Below, piece after piece: positions 26,184 to 35,885 of a stretch of 64,000 nucleotides of DNA. The DNA is from Alishewanella longhuensis (GTDB lineage Bacteria; Pseudomonadota; Gammaproteobacteria; Enterobacterales; Alteromonadaceae). Made by a program: the position numbers and the translations under genes. The notes under the pieces are model-generated. The model was not told where the DNA came from and made no database searches. It was given only the letters and a program-made list of their open reading frames with translations. Positions within the stretch are counted from its first letter, which is position 1; each line of letters opens with the position of its first letter. The stretch lies in the NCBI RefSeq assembly GCF_014653435.1, contig NZ_BNAO01000005.1, forward strand, positions 154,920-218,919, written 5' to 3'.

Positions 26184-27116
26184 ATGTCATTATACAATAA
26201 TGTATTAGTCGTACTTGATCCCACTTCTGATCATCAAAAAGCCTTAGATCGCGCGCTCGAACTAGCGCGTCGGCAAGGCTGCAAACTTACCGCTTTTCTC
26301 TCCGTCTATGAATTTTCTTATGAGATGACCACCATGCTCTCTGGCGACGAGCGCGAGTCAATGAAGCAGGCTGTGATTAAAGACCGGGAATTGTGGATAA
26401 ACGACTTTCTGCAAGCGCCACGCGAGCAAGGTCTGCAACTTGATATTAAAGTGGTTTGGCATAACCGGCCTTTTGAAGCGGTGGTAAAAGCCGTACTGGA
26501 AGAGCATTACGATTTAGTGATTAAGGGCACACATGATCATGATGTATTAAAATCCATGATCTTTACCCCAACCGACTGGCACATCTTGCGCAAATGTCCC
26601 TGCCCGGTGTTATTGGTGAAAGAGCATGACTGGCCTGAACAAGGCAATATTATCGCTGCTGTCAATGCAGGCAGTGAGCAAGAGCATCACCTGTCGTTAA
26701 ATCAGCGGGTAATTCATAAAGCGCAGCAAATGGCAAAACTGCTAAACGCCAAGGTACATTTAGTGAATGCTTACCCGGGTACACCAGTAAATATTGCGAT
26801 TGAAATCCCAGAATTTAATCCGCAGGAATATAACAGTACCATGCAGCGCCATCATAAAGATGCGGTACTCGGTTTAGCCAAAGCGCACGACATTAACGCC
26901 GAACAATGTCATGTGCTGGAAGGTATGCCAGAAGATGTTATTCCAAAACTGGCGAAAAGATTAGATGCCGAAATGGTGATTATTGGCACCATTGGACGTA
27001 CCGGATTATCTGCGGCCATTATCGGCAATACCGCTGAACATGTCATCGACCGGCTGGATTGTGACGTCCTGGCATTAAAACCAGCCAACTTTGTTTGTCC
27101 GCTGGAAAAAAGCTAG
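26184..27116 (+). CDS. uspE: universal stress protein E (tandem UspA domains)
   Basis: A 310-residue protein with two Usp domains (residues 3-150 and 155-305). The second ends in IIGTIGRTGLSAAIIGNTAEHVIDRL, close to the ATP-binding pattern G-2x-G-9x-G-S/T. The fnr-uspE order is the same as in E. coli. AAGGGAAAC precedes the ATG. It is a cytoplasmic stress protein; biochemical action not defined. Confidence 0.93.
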   Translation: MSLYNNVLVVLDPTSDHQKALDRALELARRQGCKLTAFLSVYEFSYEMTTMLSGDERESMKQAVIKDRELWINDFLQAPREQGLQLDIKVVWHNRPFEAVVKAVLEEHYDLVIKGTHDHDVLKSMIFTPTDWHILRKCPCPVLLVKEHDWPEQGNIIAAVNAGSEQEHHLSLNQRVIHKAQQMAKLLNAKVHLVNAYPGTPVNIAIEIPEFNPQEYNSTMQRHHKDAVLGLAKAHDINAEQCHVLEGMPEDVIPKLAKRLDAEMVIIGTIGRTGLSAAIIGNTAEHVIDRLDCDVLALKPANFVCPLEKS

Positions 27117-27126
27117 CTAACAGCCT

Positions 27127-27154
27127 TTGGTAAAACGGCTGCCTTGGGTATAAT
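27127..27154 (+). promoter_or_regulatory. sigma-70 promoter of ttcA
   Basis: TTGGTA, 16 bases, then a perfect TATAAT, ending 30 bases before the ttcA start. Confidence 0.65.
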
Positions 27155-27184
27155 GGCGGCCTTTTTTCCATCAGGTAGTTGATA

Positions 27185-28102
27185 ATGTCACACGCAGCTG
27201 AAGCAAAAGCGCAATATAATCTAAACAAACTGCACAAAAGACTGCGCAGAGGTGTTGGGCAGGCGATTGCCGACTTTGGCATGATCGAAGATGGCGATAA
27301 AATTATGGTCTGTTTATCTGGCGGGAAGGACTCTTATACCCTGCTGGATATTCTGCTTAATTTACAGCAATCTGCACCTATCAACTTTAGCATTATCGCC
27401 GTTAATCTCGATCAGAAGCAGCCTGGCTTCCCGGCCGAGGTGCTGCCTAACTATCTTAGCAGTATTGGGGTGGATTTTAAGATTGTTACTGAAAACACCT
27501 ACTCTATCGTTAAAGATAAAATCCCTGAAGGCAAAACCACCTGCTCGCTCTGCTCACGCCTACGCCGCGGTATTTTATATCGCACAGCTAAAGAGCTAGG
27601 TGCCACTAAAATTGCCCTGGGGCATCACCGCGACGATATGTTAGAAACGCTGTTTTTAAATATGTTTTATGGCGGCAAAATGAAGTCGATGCCACCGAAG
27701 CTAATCAGCGACAATGGCGAGCATATCGTGATCCGGCCCTTGGCTTACTGCAAGGAAAAAGATATTGAGAAATACTCCGTCGCTAAAGGCTTTCCGATTA
27801 TTCCTTGTAACCTGTGTGGCTCGCAAGACGGCTTGCAACGTCAGGTAGTAAAAGAGATGCTACAAGACTGGGATAAACGTTTTCCTGGCCGGATTGAAAC
27901 CATGTTTCAGGCGATGCAAAATGTGGTGCCGTCGCACCTGGCAGATAAAAACCTGTTTGATTTCGCCGGTATCAGCAAAGAAAATGCCCTTAACCTGGAA
28001 GGCGATACCGCCTTTGATAAAGCGGCAGTGCCAAGTGTACCCGTTGGGCTGGAGATAGATGAAGACGACGCACTGGTAACGCAGGCCGTCGAGTTAGCCT
28101 GA
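27185..28102 (+). CDS. ttcA: tRNA 2-thiocytidine(32) biosynthesis protein
   Basis: ATG 27185 is chosen over a TTG two codons upstream; AGGTAG lies before it. The 305-residue product has the PP-loop [13 protein letters not shown], the CxxC pairs CSLC and CNLC that bind the iron-sulfur cluster, and [12 protein letters not shown]. TtcA thiolates cytidine 32 of several tRNAs. It has its own promoter and lies after uspE. Confidence 0.96.
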   Translation: MSHAAEAKAQYNLNKLHKRLRRGVGQAIADFGMIEDGDKIMVCLSGGKDSYTLLDILLNLQQSAPINFSIIAVNLDQKQPGFPAEVLPNYLSSIGVDFKIVTENTYSIVKDKIPEGKTTCSLCSRLRRGILYRTAKELGATKIALGHHRDDMLETLFLNMFYGGKMKSMPPKLISDNGEHIVIRPLAYCKEKDIEKYSVAKGFPIIPCNLCGSQDGLQRQVVKEMLQDWDKRFPGRIETMFQAMQNVVPSHLADKNLFDFAGISKENALNLEGDTAFDKAAVPSVPVGLEIDEDDALVTQAVELA

Positions 28103-28112
28103 TTTTAGCAGC

Positions 28113-28136
28113 CTGCTCAGGCCGCAGCCTGAGCAG
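28113..28136. terminator. hairpin between convergent ttcA and bax-like gene
   Basis: A 10-bp perfect stem CTGCTCAGGC / GCCTGAGCAG with CGCA loop. No long T run on either side, so termination is inferred from position between convergent genes. Confidence 0.5.
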
Positions 28137-28148
28137 CAGTCGTTTAGA

Positions 28149-29018
28149 TTAACCGTCTTCTAATAAGCGGCGGTTAAAACGAATCATTGCCGTAATTTCC
28201 GCAATATATTCGGTCCCCCGCTCCGAGTAAGCCATTAAACCATTCGCCAGATATTCTGCCTGTAACGGCCGGTTTTCTGCCCGTAGCTCGGCGCGAATTT
28301 GCCGCAGTGACTCATAGGTGTGAAAAGTATTTAAATTGTAGAAATAACTGCGAATAGCCAGGGCTGGGCTCTCAAAACGCGCCACTTCATGAAACTGATC
28401 TTCAGCCCGATTTAATGGCACCATGCCACAGCCTTCGCGAAAGCACCACTGCCCGAAAAAGTTATAGCCTTCAACTGCAAAACGGCTGGTGCCCCAGGCG
28501 GACTCATTCGCCGCCTGCATTAATACCAGGCTTTCGGGAATAACATCGACCCGCAACAGTAGCTCCTGTAACGACGCCAGATCCGTTTCAGCCACATCTA
28601 AGCGGAACTCCTCGTACAGGCTATAAAGAAAAGCGTACTCTTCGATGCTAAGACGCATCTTTTTTTGCTTTTTTTCCGCGATGTCTAATAATTGCTCACG
28701 CAACAGCTGTAACCGCTGATTTTCCTGACGGACATAAGGCCGTAAATAAGAGAAAAATGCCTGCTTCTTTGCATTTACATCGGCAATGGCGTTAAAGTCT
28801 GGTAAAGGCTTTTTCGCGATATCGGCACGTGGGTAGGCCAACCGCTGTAGCAGTTTCTTCTGATCAACATCCGATAACGCCGATAAGCGGCTTGGGATCT
28901 GCCAATCTTCCAGTGACTCTGGTTCTTTTAGCGGTTCTAATTGACTAAAAGGCTGTAGCATGGCGAAAAGCACCAGCAACCAACCTGCTACCAGTAATAA
29001 CTTACGAATAAAGAGCAT
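28149..29018 (-). CDS. Bax-like glucosaminidase (cell-wall hydrolase)
   Basis: ATG 29018 is chosen over a TTG one codon earlier. The 289-residue product has an N-terminal membrane anchor (residues 3-20). A long charged helical region follows, then the Bax/LytF-type glucosaminidase domain: PESLVLMQAANESAWGTSRFA (catalytic Glu in ANESAWG), NFFGQWCF, FESPALAIRSYFYNLN. It probably trims peptidoglycan in the periplasm. It is divergent from alaA. Confidence 0.85.
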   Translation of the reverse strand: MLFIRKLLLVAGWLLVLFAMLQPFSQLEPLKEPESLEDWQIPSRLSALSDVDQKKLLQRLAYPRADIAKKPLPDFNAIADVNAKKQAFFSYLRPYVRQENQRLQLLREQLLDIAEKKQKKMRLSIEEYAFLYSLYEEFRLDVAETDLASLQELLLRVDVIPESLVLMQAANESAWGTSRFAVEGYNFFGQWCFREGCGMVPLNRAEDQFHEVARFESPALAIRSYFYNLNTFHTYESLRQIRAELRAENRPLQAEYLANGLMAYSERGTEYIAEITAMIRFNRRLLEDG

Positions 29019-29235
29019 CAACCACCTTTTTTGTGAAACTTGACATTAAAAAAGTACTAAATCGACTATATTTTAGCCGGCTATTCTACCGGTTTTAGAG
29101 CAAAGATTCGACCAAAAGTTTTAAAGCCAGTTTTTTTCAGCTTTTCGCGCTGAAATCATTGCAAATTTTTGCTGGCTGATAAAGACTACAAGCTGCTTTT
29201 GGCAGTCTGGATGGATAAGGTTAGCAGGCAACGAT

Positions 29236-30450
29236 ATGAAACCAATAGAGCGTTCCACAAAATTAGATGGTGTATGTTATGACATTCGCGGGCCAGTGGC
29301 GCGGGAAGCACGCAGAATGGAAGAAGAAGGCCATCGCATTCTTAAACTCAATATTGGTAACCCTGCCCCTTTTGGCTTTGAAGCGCCGGATGAAATTTTA
29401 AAGCACGTTATTCATAACCTGCCTACGGCCCAGGGTTATTCTGACTCGCAAGGCATCTATCCAGCCAGAGTAGCAGTGGCGCAATATTATCAACAGCGCG
29501 GCATCCTCGGTGCCGATGCCGACGATGTGTATATTGGTAACGGCGTCTCTGAACTGATACTAATGTCATTACAGGCACTGTTAAATAATGGCGATGAAGT
29601 ATTGGTTCCGATGCCTGATTACCCACTTTGGACGGCGGCAGTGAATTTAGCGGGTGGCAAGGCGGTGCATTATCTGTGTGACGAGCTGCAAGACTGGCTG
29701 CCGTCATTAGAGGATATTAAAGCCAAGATCAGTAAGAAAACCCGCGCGATAGTGCTGATAAACCCCAATAATCCAACCGGCGCCGTTTACGATAAGGCTT
29801 TTTTATTAGAGCTTTTGAAAATTGCCCGTAACCACAAGCTAGTGGTACTGAGTGACGAAATTTACGACAAGGTACTGTACGATGGCACCGAGCATGTCAG
29901 CACAGCTGCCTTGGCAGATGATTTAGTAATGCTGACTTTTGGCGGTTTATCAAAAAATTACCGGATTGCAGGCTTTCGCATTGGTTGGTTATTTATATCC
30001 GGCGCTAAGCAGTTAGCAAAACACTATATTGAGGGTTTGAATATTCTGGCCTCAATGCGCCTTTGCGCCAATGTACCCTGCCAACATGCGGTACAAACGG
30101 CATTAGGCGGTTATCAAAGCATTAATGAGCTAGTGGTGCCGGGTGGCAGATTGTACGATCAGATGGATTTAGCGCATAAATTGGTCACGCAAATTGACGG
30201 CATTAGCTGTATGCGACCGAAAGGTGCCATGTATTTGTTTCCAAAGATTGACTTGAAAAAGTACAAAATTAAAGATGATGAGCTATTTGTACTGGATTTC
30301 CTGCGCCAGCATAAGGTGTTATTGGTACATGGCCGCGCTTTTAACTGGCCAGAGCCGGATCATTTCCGCATTGTTACCTTGCCGCATAAAGAACAGTTAA
30401 CCCAGGCTATTACCAAGCTGGCGCAATTTCTACCCGGCTACAGTCAGTAA
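29236..30450 (+). CDS. alaA: glutamate-pyruvate (alanine) aminotransferase
   Basis: A 404-residue fold-type I PLP enzyme close to E. coli AlaA. LNIGNPAPFGFEAPDEI is the substrate-binding start, NPNNPTGAVYDK the cofactor segment, LSDEIYDKVLYDG the PLP ring contact. SKNYRIAGFRIGW holds the Schiff-base lysine K240. It makes alanine from pyruvate and glutamate. An alanine:cation symporter gene follows, separated by a hairpin, so the pair probably serves alanine supply. Confidence 0.93.
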   Translation: MKPIERSTKLDGVCYDIRGPVAREARRMEEEGHRILKLNIGNPAPFGFEAPDEILKHVIHNLPTAQGYSDSQGIYPARVAVAQYYQQRGILGADADDVYIGNGVSELILMSLQALLNNGDEVLVPMPDYPLWTAAVNLAGGKAVHYLCDELQDWLPSLEDIKAKISKKTRAIVLINPNNPTGAVYDKAFLLELLKIARNHKLVVLSDEIYDKVLYDGTEHVSTAALADDLVMLTFGGLSKNYRIAGFRIGWLFISGAKQLAKHYIEGLNILASMRLCANVPCQHAVQTALGGYQSINELVVPGGRLYDQMDLAHKLVTQIDGISCMRPKGAMYLFPKIDLKKYKIKDDELFVLDFLRQHKVLLVHGRAFNWPEPDHFRIVTLPHKEQLTQAITKLAQFLPGYSQ

Positions 30451-30474
30451 CTCCCGGCAAAGCCGTTTTCATTA

Positions 30475-30507
30475 AGCACGAGCAGCCCAAGCTTGGCTGG
30501 TCGTGCT
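30475..30507 (+). other. hairpin between alaA and the alanine symporter
   Basis: AGCACGA-g-CAGCC pairs with GGCTG-g-TCGTGCT around a short loop, 25 bases after alaA. No T run follows. A smaller CGGCAAAGCCGTTTT hairpin lies just before it. Together they may reduce read-through. Confidence 0.5.
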
Positions 30508-30534
30508 AACTACACAACTCCTTGGATAGGTTGA

Positions 30535-31926
30535 ATGACTGCAGAATTTTCTTTTCAAGCCGTATTTGAAGCCTTTACCACCCAGTTAGCTGCGGTGGTG
30601 TTTTATGCCTTTAATTTTAATGGCGTTGATATTCCACTCGTGATGATTTGGCTCATTTGCGGTGCGGTTATCTTTACCCTGTATTTGGGGTTTATCAATA
30701 TTCGCGGCTTTGGCTATGCTATTAAACGGCTGTTTGCTAAACCGGAGGCTGGCAGCAGTGGTGAGATCTCGCCTTATAAAGCCCTAACCACTGCCTTGTC
30801 TGGCACTGTTGGTACCGGCAATATTGCCGGCGTAGCGGTAGCCATTAGTTTAGGCGGCCCCGGTGCGACCTTTTGGATGATTATGGCGGGTTTACTTGGC
30901 ATGTCGACCAAGTTTGTGGAATGTACCCTGGCCGTGAAATACCGCCAGCAACATGCCGATGGCTCCTTCTCTGGTGGGCCTATGTATTATATTAAAGCGG
31001 CGTTGGATAAGTATCATCTACCCACACTTGGTACTTTTTTGGCGCTGTTTTTTTCTGTCGCCGTTATTTTTGGATCTGCTGGTTTTGTCCATGTTAACCA
31101 AGGCTTTGTGCAGGTGCAAAGCGTTACCGGCTTTGCTAACCCTTGGCTATTTGGCGTGATCTATGCTGCCTTAATTGGTGCCGTCATTATTGGCGGGATT
31201 AAAAGTATCGCCAATGTCACCAGTAAGCTGGTGCCGACTATGTGTGCCATTTATTTGCTGGCCGCTTTTATTGTTATTGGCCATCATCTTTCTGACGTGC
31301 CGGCCGCACTGCTGCTGATTGTGCACAGCGCCTTTGCCCCCGATGCAGCCTATGGTGGCTTTATTGGCGTGCTTATTCAGGGGTTTCGCCGCGCGGCCTA
31401 TTCCAATGAAGCCGGTATTGGTTCCTCGCCTATTGCCCATGCTGCCGCTAAAACCAAAGATCCGGTATCACAAGGCTTTGTTGGCTTACTCGAACCCTTT
31501 ATTGATACGGTGGTCATTTGTACCATCACCGCTTTAGTAATTATTCTAACCGGTGCCTATCAGGTGCAGGGCCTGGATGGTGTGCAAATCACCTCAGGCG
31601 CCTTTGCCTCAGTTATTGACTGGTTCCCGGTAGTGTTAATGGTTGCTTTGCTGTTATTTGGCTTTTCTACGGTGCTGAGTTGGTCGTATTACGGTTTAAC
31701 CGGTTGGCGTTATATTGTCGGAACCCGGCCAGCATTGACCACGCTGTATAAAATACTGTTTTGCGGTATGGTCTCAATGGGGGCAGTGCCAAGCATAATG
31801 GCGGTGTTTGATTTTATCGATTCGATGATTTTCTTAATGGCGATACCCAATATTCTGGCGCTGTACTTATTACTGCCGGAAGTAAGAGCCGATTTAAAAC
31901 GCTATTGGGCAGCTCGTAAAGTCTGA
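30535..31926 (+). CDS. alanine/glycine:cation (Na+) symporter
   Basis: A 463-residue AGCS-family transporter with about 11 membrane segments. The family signature regions are TALSGTVGTGNIAGVAVAIS and GFRRAAYSNEAGIGSSPIAH, with MYYIKAAL between. Imports alanine or glycine with sodium. The gene follows alaA, supporting alanine as substrate. AGG precedes the start closely. Confidence 0.9.
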   Translation: MTAEFSFQAVFEAFTTQLAAVVFYAFNFNGVDIPLVMIWLICGAVIFTLYLGFINIRGFGYAIKRLFAKPEAGSSGEISPYKALTTALSGTVGTGNIAGVAVAISLGGPGATFWMIMAGLLGMSTKFVECTLAVKYRQQHADGSFSGGPMYYIKAALDKYHLPTLGTFLALFFSVAVIFGSAGFVHVNQGFVQVQSVTGFANPWLFGVIYAALIGAVIIGGIKSIANVTSKLVPTMCAIYLLAAFIVIGHHLSDVPAALLLIVHSAFAPDAAYGGFIGVLIQGFRRAAYSNEAGIGSSPIAHAAAKTKDPVSQGFVGLLEPFIDTVVICTITALVIILTGAYQVQGLDGVQITSGAFASVIDWFPVVLMVALLLFGFSTVLSWSYYGLTGWRYIVGTRPALTTLYKILFCGMVSMGAVPSIMAVFDFIDSMIFLMAIPNILALYLLLPEVRADLKRYWAARKV

Positions 31927-32000
31927 TAAGCACAACGGTGCTAATAATGGACTCACAAAACTGGACTTGCAAAAATCGCTTGTAGCTGCGCTTATTAGCT

Positions 32001-32028
32001 ACCAGGTTGCAGCTAGTCACAACCTGGT
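32001..32028 (+). terminator. terminator-like hairpin after the symporter
   Basis: A 9-bp stem ACCAGGTTG / CAACCTGGT with a 10-base loop and a short TT. It lies between convergent genes. Confidence 0.55.
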
Positions 32029-32052
32029 TTGCTAAGTGTTATATCAATGCGG

Positions 32053-32388
32053 TTAGGCAGCTTGTTCAGCTTTAGGCGATTTTTTAACTGCCGTTAGCGT
32101 TACCTGCTCAGGCTCAGGCTCCGCTGCTACTGACTCTTTAGTCGCGGCTTTGGCAGGGGCTTTTTTAGCGCCTAAGGCGACTAACAACTCGTCTTTTTGC
32201 TGCGCTAAATACAGTGCCAGGCTCTCGGCCTGTTGCTCTGTGGCTAACAGCGTGCTGTCTTGCAGTAAAACTTGCAAGGCATCTGCCATATCGAGCATTT
32301 TGTCATAGGCATCTGCCTCAGCTTTAGAGGTAAACGTCATTTTTTCTACTCCATTGCGCTCTACAACATATCTGGTGATAACAGCCAT
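32053..32388 (-). CDS. yebG: DNA damage-inducible protein YebG
   Basis: A 111-residue protein with the YebG core: MAVITRYVVERNGVEKMTF, KAEADAYDKMLDMADAL, LLATEQQAESLALYLA. A lysine/alanine/proline-rich tail follows, longer than in E. coli YebG. A LexA operator lies 22 bases upstream of the start, as for E. coli yebG, which supports SOS control. Molecular role unknown. Confidence 0.92.
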   Translation of the reverse strand: MAVITRYVVERNGVEKMTFTSKAEADAYDKMLDMADALQVLLQDSTLLATEQQAESLALYLAQQKDELLVALGAKKAPAKAATKESVAAEPEPEQVTLTAVKKSPKAEQAA

Positions 32389-32410
32389 TTCTTTACCCTC
32401 TGCTAGAAAA

Positions 32411-32426
32411 CTGTTTATTTATACAG
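32411..32426. promoter_or_regulatory. LexA operator of yebG
   Basis: CTGTTTATTTATACAG, exact CTGT-N8-ACAG with flanking TATA at the ACAG side. It lies between yebG and divergent dgt, nearer to yebG. Confidence 0.85.
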
Positions 32427-32527
32427 TATAAAATCGATTACGTCTAGCGCTCGCGCTGACTATCGCATCTTCTGCCTAATTGGTTTAGTATAAATACTTG
32501 AAAATAGACAGTTTCAGCGGAGAAATT

Positions 32528-33808
32528 ATGGATGCTATCTGGGCAGAACGTCGTTCAGCCGCACCGGGAGACCGGCCGTTAGATCATCGCACACCATGGC
32601 AACGGGATCGGGCCAGGGTTTTACACTCTGCTGCCTTTCGGCGCTTGCAATCGAAAACGCAAATTCTGGGCATAGGCCAAAATGATTTTTACCGCACTCG
32701 TTTAACCCACTCCTTAGAAGCCGCACAAATTGGTACGGGGTTGCTCAGCCAATTACGTTTGAAAACCGCAGAACCATTACGCGCCATTCTGCCAGACGAC
32801 AGCTTAATGGAGGCGCTGTGTTTAGGCCATGATTTGGGCCACCCGCCCTTCGGCCATGGCGGTGAAACAGCTTTAAATTATAAAATGCTGGCCTATGGCG
32901 GCTTTGAAGGTAACGGCCAGACTTTAAGGATTGTCGCCAAACTAGAACCCTATACCGAACAACATGGCATGGATCTGACGCGCCGTACCTTACTAGGCTT
33001 ATTAAAGTATCCGGTACTACAACCCGCACTGATCGCACCTACTAGTGCAGATAATCCGCTGAGTTTAGCGAACTGGAAACCAGCAAAGGCTATTTTTGCT
33101 GCAGATAAGGCTATCTTAGACTGGATCCTGGCACCGCTTAACCCGGCTGAGCGGCAGCTATTTCAACAAACAGACGAACTAACACAATCTCCTTGGTTGA
33201 AGTCGCGACATAAATCGTTGGACGCTTCAATTATGGAGCTGGCCGACGATATCGCCTATGGTGTACACGATTTAGAAGATGCCATAGTGCTCGGTAATAT
33301 TAGCGCAGCCCAATGGCATGCTTTTACCGCTGCACCTTTTCAAACATTACCGATACCTCTACAACAGCGCTTAGCGCAATTAGCAGATAAACTCTTTGCC
33401 AAAGCTCATCATTTACGTAAAGACGCCATTGGCTCGCTGGTCAATCAGTTAATCACCTCTGTGACCTTAGTTGAAAGCTTGCCAGAGTGCCAGACAGCAT
33501 TAATCCGCTATAACGCTACTTTGGCAGAGCACGAACAATTTATCCTGCAAACCCTAAAACAATTAGTCTATCGCTGCGTGATCCAACAGCCCGCGATCCA
33601 GCAATCACGTTTTCGTAGCCAGAATATGCTGCTAAAGCTGTTTGACGCCTTTGCCTCTGACCCAGAGCGGCTATTACCCCTTAATACGCAGCAACGCTGG
33701 CAACAAGCTCATAGCCTAGACGCACAGCAACGGGTAATTTGTGATTATATCTCCGGCATGACCGATGATTATGCCGAACGGATGTATTTAACTTTGTTTG
33801 GGAACTAA
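32528..33808 (+). CDS. dgt: dGTPase-like deoxynucleotide triphosphohydrolase
   Basis: ATG 32528 (GGAGAAATT before it) is preferred to a TTG at 32498. The 426-residue HD-domain protein has FRRLQSKTQIL, RTRLTHSLEAAQI (first His), CLGHDLGHPPFGHGGE (HD pair) and MELADDIAYGVHDLEDA (distal Asp). These are the metal ligands of the Dgt family. It hydrolyses dNTPs to nucleosides and triphosphate. It belongs to the type 2/3 dGTPase-like group, shorter than E. coli Dgt. It is divergent from yebG. Confidence 0.9.
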   Translation: MDAIWAERRSAAPGDRPLDHRTPWQRDRARVLHSAAFRRLQSKTQILGIGQNDFYRTRLTHSLEAAQIGTGLLSQLRLKTAEPLRAILPDDSLMEALCLGHDLGHPPFGHGGETALNYKMLAYGGFEGNGQTLRIVAKLEPYTEQHGMDLTRRTLLGLLKYPVLQPALIAPTSADNPLSLANWKPAKAIFAADKAILDWILAPLNPAERQLFQQTDELTQSPWLKSRHKSLDASIMELADDIAYGVHDLEDAIVLGNISAAQWHAFTAAPFQTLPIPLQQRLAQLADKLFAKAHHLRKDAIGSLVNQLITSVTLVESLPECQTALIRYNATLAEHEQFILQTLKQLVYRCVIQQPAIQQSRFRSQNMLLKLFDAFASDPERLLPLNTQQRWQQAHSLDAQQRVICDYISGMTDDYAERMYLTLFGN

Positions 33809-33842
33809 ACAGCAACCTTAGCAACAGCCAAAAGGAGTTAGC

Positions 33843-34883
33843 GTGTCTTCACCTTTACGTGTGCTAGCCGGCAATACTGCACTTGCCCATATTAAACAAC
33901 ATGGCTTAAATGCTGATGATATCAGCGTGATGGTAGGTGCCAGCGGCGGGCCGAAATGGTTTTCCTTATATGGTCTGGATCAGTATTTATTAGGCCAGTT
34001 TTTCAAAGAACGGACTAAACCACTGCATTTATTGGGTAGCTCTGCCGGCGCCTGGCGCTTTACCTGCTATGCGCAGCAAGATGGCGTTGCCGCTTCAGCA
34101 CGCTTTGCCAAAGCCTATTCTGAAGTCACCTATCCAAAAGATGCGGACATCCGCTTGATCACGCAAATCTCACAAGCCATTATTGACGATGTATTGCCCG
34201 AGCAAACACATTTGCAGCAAGTACTTAACCACCCCGTGATGAAACTTAATCTGATTGTCGATAGGGCGCGAGGCATCAATAAAAGTAGCAATAAATTGAT
34301 ACAAGGCTCGGGCTTGTTGCTAACGGCTAGTGCAAATTTGCTAAACCGGCGTTTACTACGGCATTTTTACCAGCGAGTGCATTTTCATGTTGCCGGCGAA
34401 ACGGCGCCTTTCAGTCACCAAACAGAACTGCCGACGGAACGGGTGTTATTAACTGCAGAAAATCTAAAGGCTGCCGTGATTGCCAGTGGCGCCATTCCTA
34501 TGGTGCTGGAGCCCGTAACAGATATTGCTGGTGCTGGCGCTGGCCGTTATTTTGATGGCGGCATTACTGACTATCATTTTAATCAACCGTTTAGCGATGA
34601 TGGCTTAGTGCTTTATCCGCATTTTTACCCGGAACTGATCCCCGGTTGGTTTGACAAAGGCTTGCGCTGGCGTCGGGCCAATAAAGCTTATCTGCATAAT
34701 GTCATTTTATTGTGTCCGTCAGATGATTGGGTAAAAAGTTTACCCCATGGCAAGATCCCAGACCGAAAAGATTTTAAACTCAACGATCATGAACGTATTC
34801 GTTATTGGCAAAAGGTATTAGATCGCTCACACGAGCTGGCCGAAGCTTTTGCTACTGGCAACTATCGAATAGAGCCTTTGTAA
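33843..34883 (+). CDS. patatin-like phospholipase
   Basis: GTG start with AAGGAG 7 bases before it. A 346-residue protein with VGASGGPKWFSL (oxyanion glycines), LLGSSAGAWRF (GxSxG, nucleophile S67) and RYFDGGITDYHF (DGG, catalytic D238). This completes the Ser-Asp dyad of patatin lipases. No signal peptide, so cytoplasmic or membrane-associated. It follows dgt by 34 bases. Substrate not known. Confidence 0.88.
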   Translation: MSSPLRVLAGNTALAHIKQHGLNADDISVMVGASGGPKWFSLYGLDQYLLGQFFKERTKPLHLLGSSAGAWRFTCYAQQDGVAASARFAKAYSEVTYPKDADIRLITQISQAIIDDVLPEQTHLQQVLNHPVMKLNLIVDRARGINKSSNKLIQGSGLLLTASANLLNRRLLRHFYQRVHFHVAGETAPFSHQTELPTERVLLTAENLKAAVIASGAIPMVLEPVTDIAGAGAGRYFDGGITDYHFNQPFSDDGLVLYPHFYPELIPGWFDKGLRWRRANKAYLHNVILLCPSDDWVKSLPHGKIPDRKDFKLNDHERIRYWQKVLDRSHELAEAFATGNYRIEPL

Positions 34884-34915
34884 TGTCACTGCATACAAGA
34901 CTAAGGTTAAGCATA

Positions 34916-34938
34916 CCGCCCCTGCTGCTAAGGGGCGG
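34916..34938. terminator. hairpin between convergent patatin gene and btuF
   Basis: CCGCCCC / GGGGCGG stem with a 9-base loop, without a clear T run. Position between convergent genes suggests termination. Confidence 0.5.
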
Positions 34939-34952
34939 CAACAGTTAATCGA

Positions 34953-35846
34953 TTACATCGGCTCACGATACTGCTGCAACGCTTCACATAACTGCTGCAT
35001 TGCATCAATCATCCGTGGTGTTGCCCGGTACACCCAGTCCGGCTCTAGCGTAATAAAAGCCTGCTTACGCACTGCCGGTAAACTGGGATAACGCTGCCAA
35101 AACTGCTCTTGTTTAGTTGAGCCGTCTTTACTGGCCCGCACTATCACCTCTGGCTGACGCAGTAATAATTGTTCCAATTGCGGCTGAGGATAGTCATTTT
35201 TGGCATCCGCAAAAATATTGTCAGCACCGCAGGCTTGCAGCAACTGAGCAGGCCAGGCCTGATTAGCCACAGTACTTAGCGGGTCGGTAGTCATGGCATA
35301 AAACACCTTTACCGGTGTTTGTTGCTGATAGCTGGCCCGTAAAAGACTTAAACGCTGCTGTATTTCTGTGGCCAACAGCGCCCCCTGCTCTGCCTGCCCC
35401 AGCCATTGACCTATTTGCAAAAGCTCTGTGGCAATATCGTCGATCAGCAGCGGATCCGAATATTCTACTCTGACCCCAAATTGCTGCAAGCGAGCCAAAT
35501 CCGCAGGCGGATTACCACTGCGCCAGGCCAGCACCAAATCGGGCTTTAACGCCAAAATGGCTTCGATATTTAATGCCGCAAAGCTATTTACCCTGGGTAA
35601 TAATTGCGCTGCGGCCGGATAATCACTGTAATCACTTACTGCCACCAACTTATCGCCCGCGCCAACAGCATACACCAGCTCGGTTATATGCGGAGCCAGA
35701 CTAATTACCCGTTGCGGTGTGCCAAGCTCTGCCTGCGCCTTGTTATTTAGCAAGACTATCGTCAACAACAGCATGCTAACCAGCAACTGCACCAGCCGCT
35801 TTGCTGGCTCAGGGCTCGAAATCATTTCTTTATAATACAGCAACAT
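34953..35846 (-). CDS. btuF: periplasmic cobalamin-binding protein
   Basis: A solute-binding protein of the BtuF/HutB fold: a signal peptide then RVISLAPHITELVYAVGAGDKLVAVS, AALNIEAILALKPDLVLAW, and a C-terminal domain ending in a helix. It delivers vitamin B12 to the BtuCD transporter. ATG 35846 gives 297 residues; ATG 35825 is an equally possible start that gives a shorter leader. It is the last gene of btuD-btuC-cobO-btuF behind a cobalamin riboswitch. Confidence 0.88.
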   Translation of the reverse strand: MLLYYKEMISSPEPAKRLVQLLVSMLLLTIVLLNNKAQAELGTPQRVISLAPHITELVYAVGAGDKLVAVSDYSDYPAAAQLLPRVNSFAALNIEAILALKPDLVLAWRSGNPPADLARLQQFGVRVEYSDPLLIDDIATELLQIGQWLGQAEQGALLATEIQQRLSLLRASYQQQTPVKVFYAMTTDPLSTVANQAWPAQLLQACGADNIFADAKNDYPQPQLEQLLLRQPEVIVRASKDGSTKQEQFWQRYPSLPAVRKQAFITLEPDWVYRATPRMIDAMQQLCEALQQYREPM

Positions 35847-35885
35847 TATCGTCTTACTCTGCTCGTGTGCTTTTACGAATACGCA

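Noticed and set aside
29040-29072. Promoter TTGACA ... TATATT upstream of alaA
   Set aside because: Spacing of 21 bases is too long; alternative -10 choices are weak.
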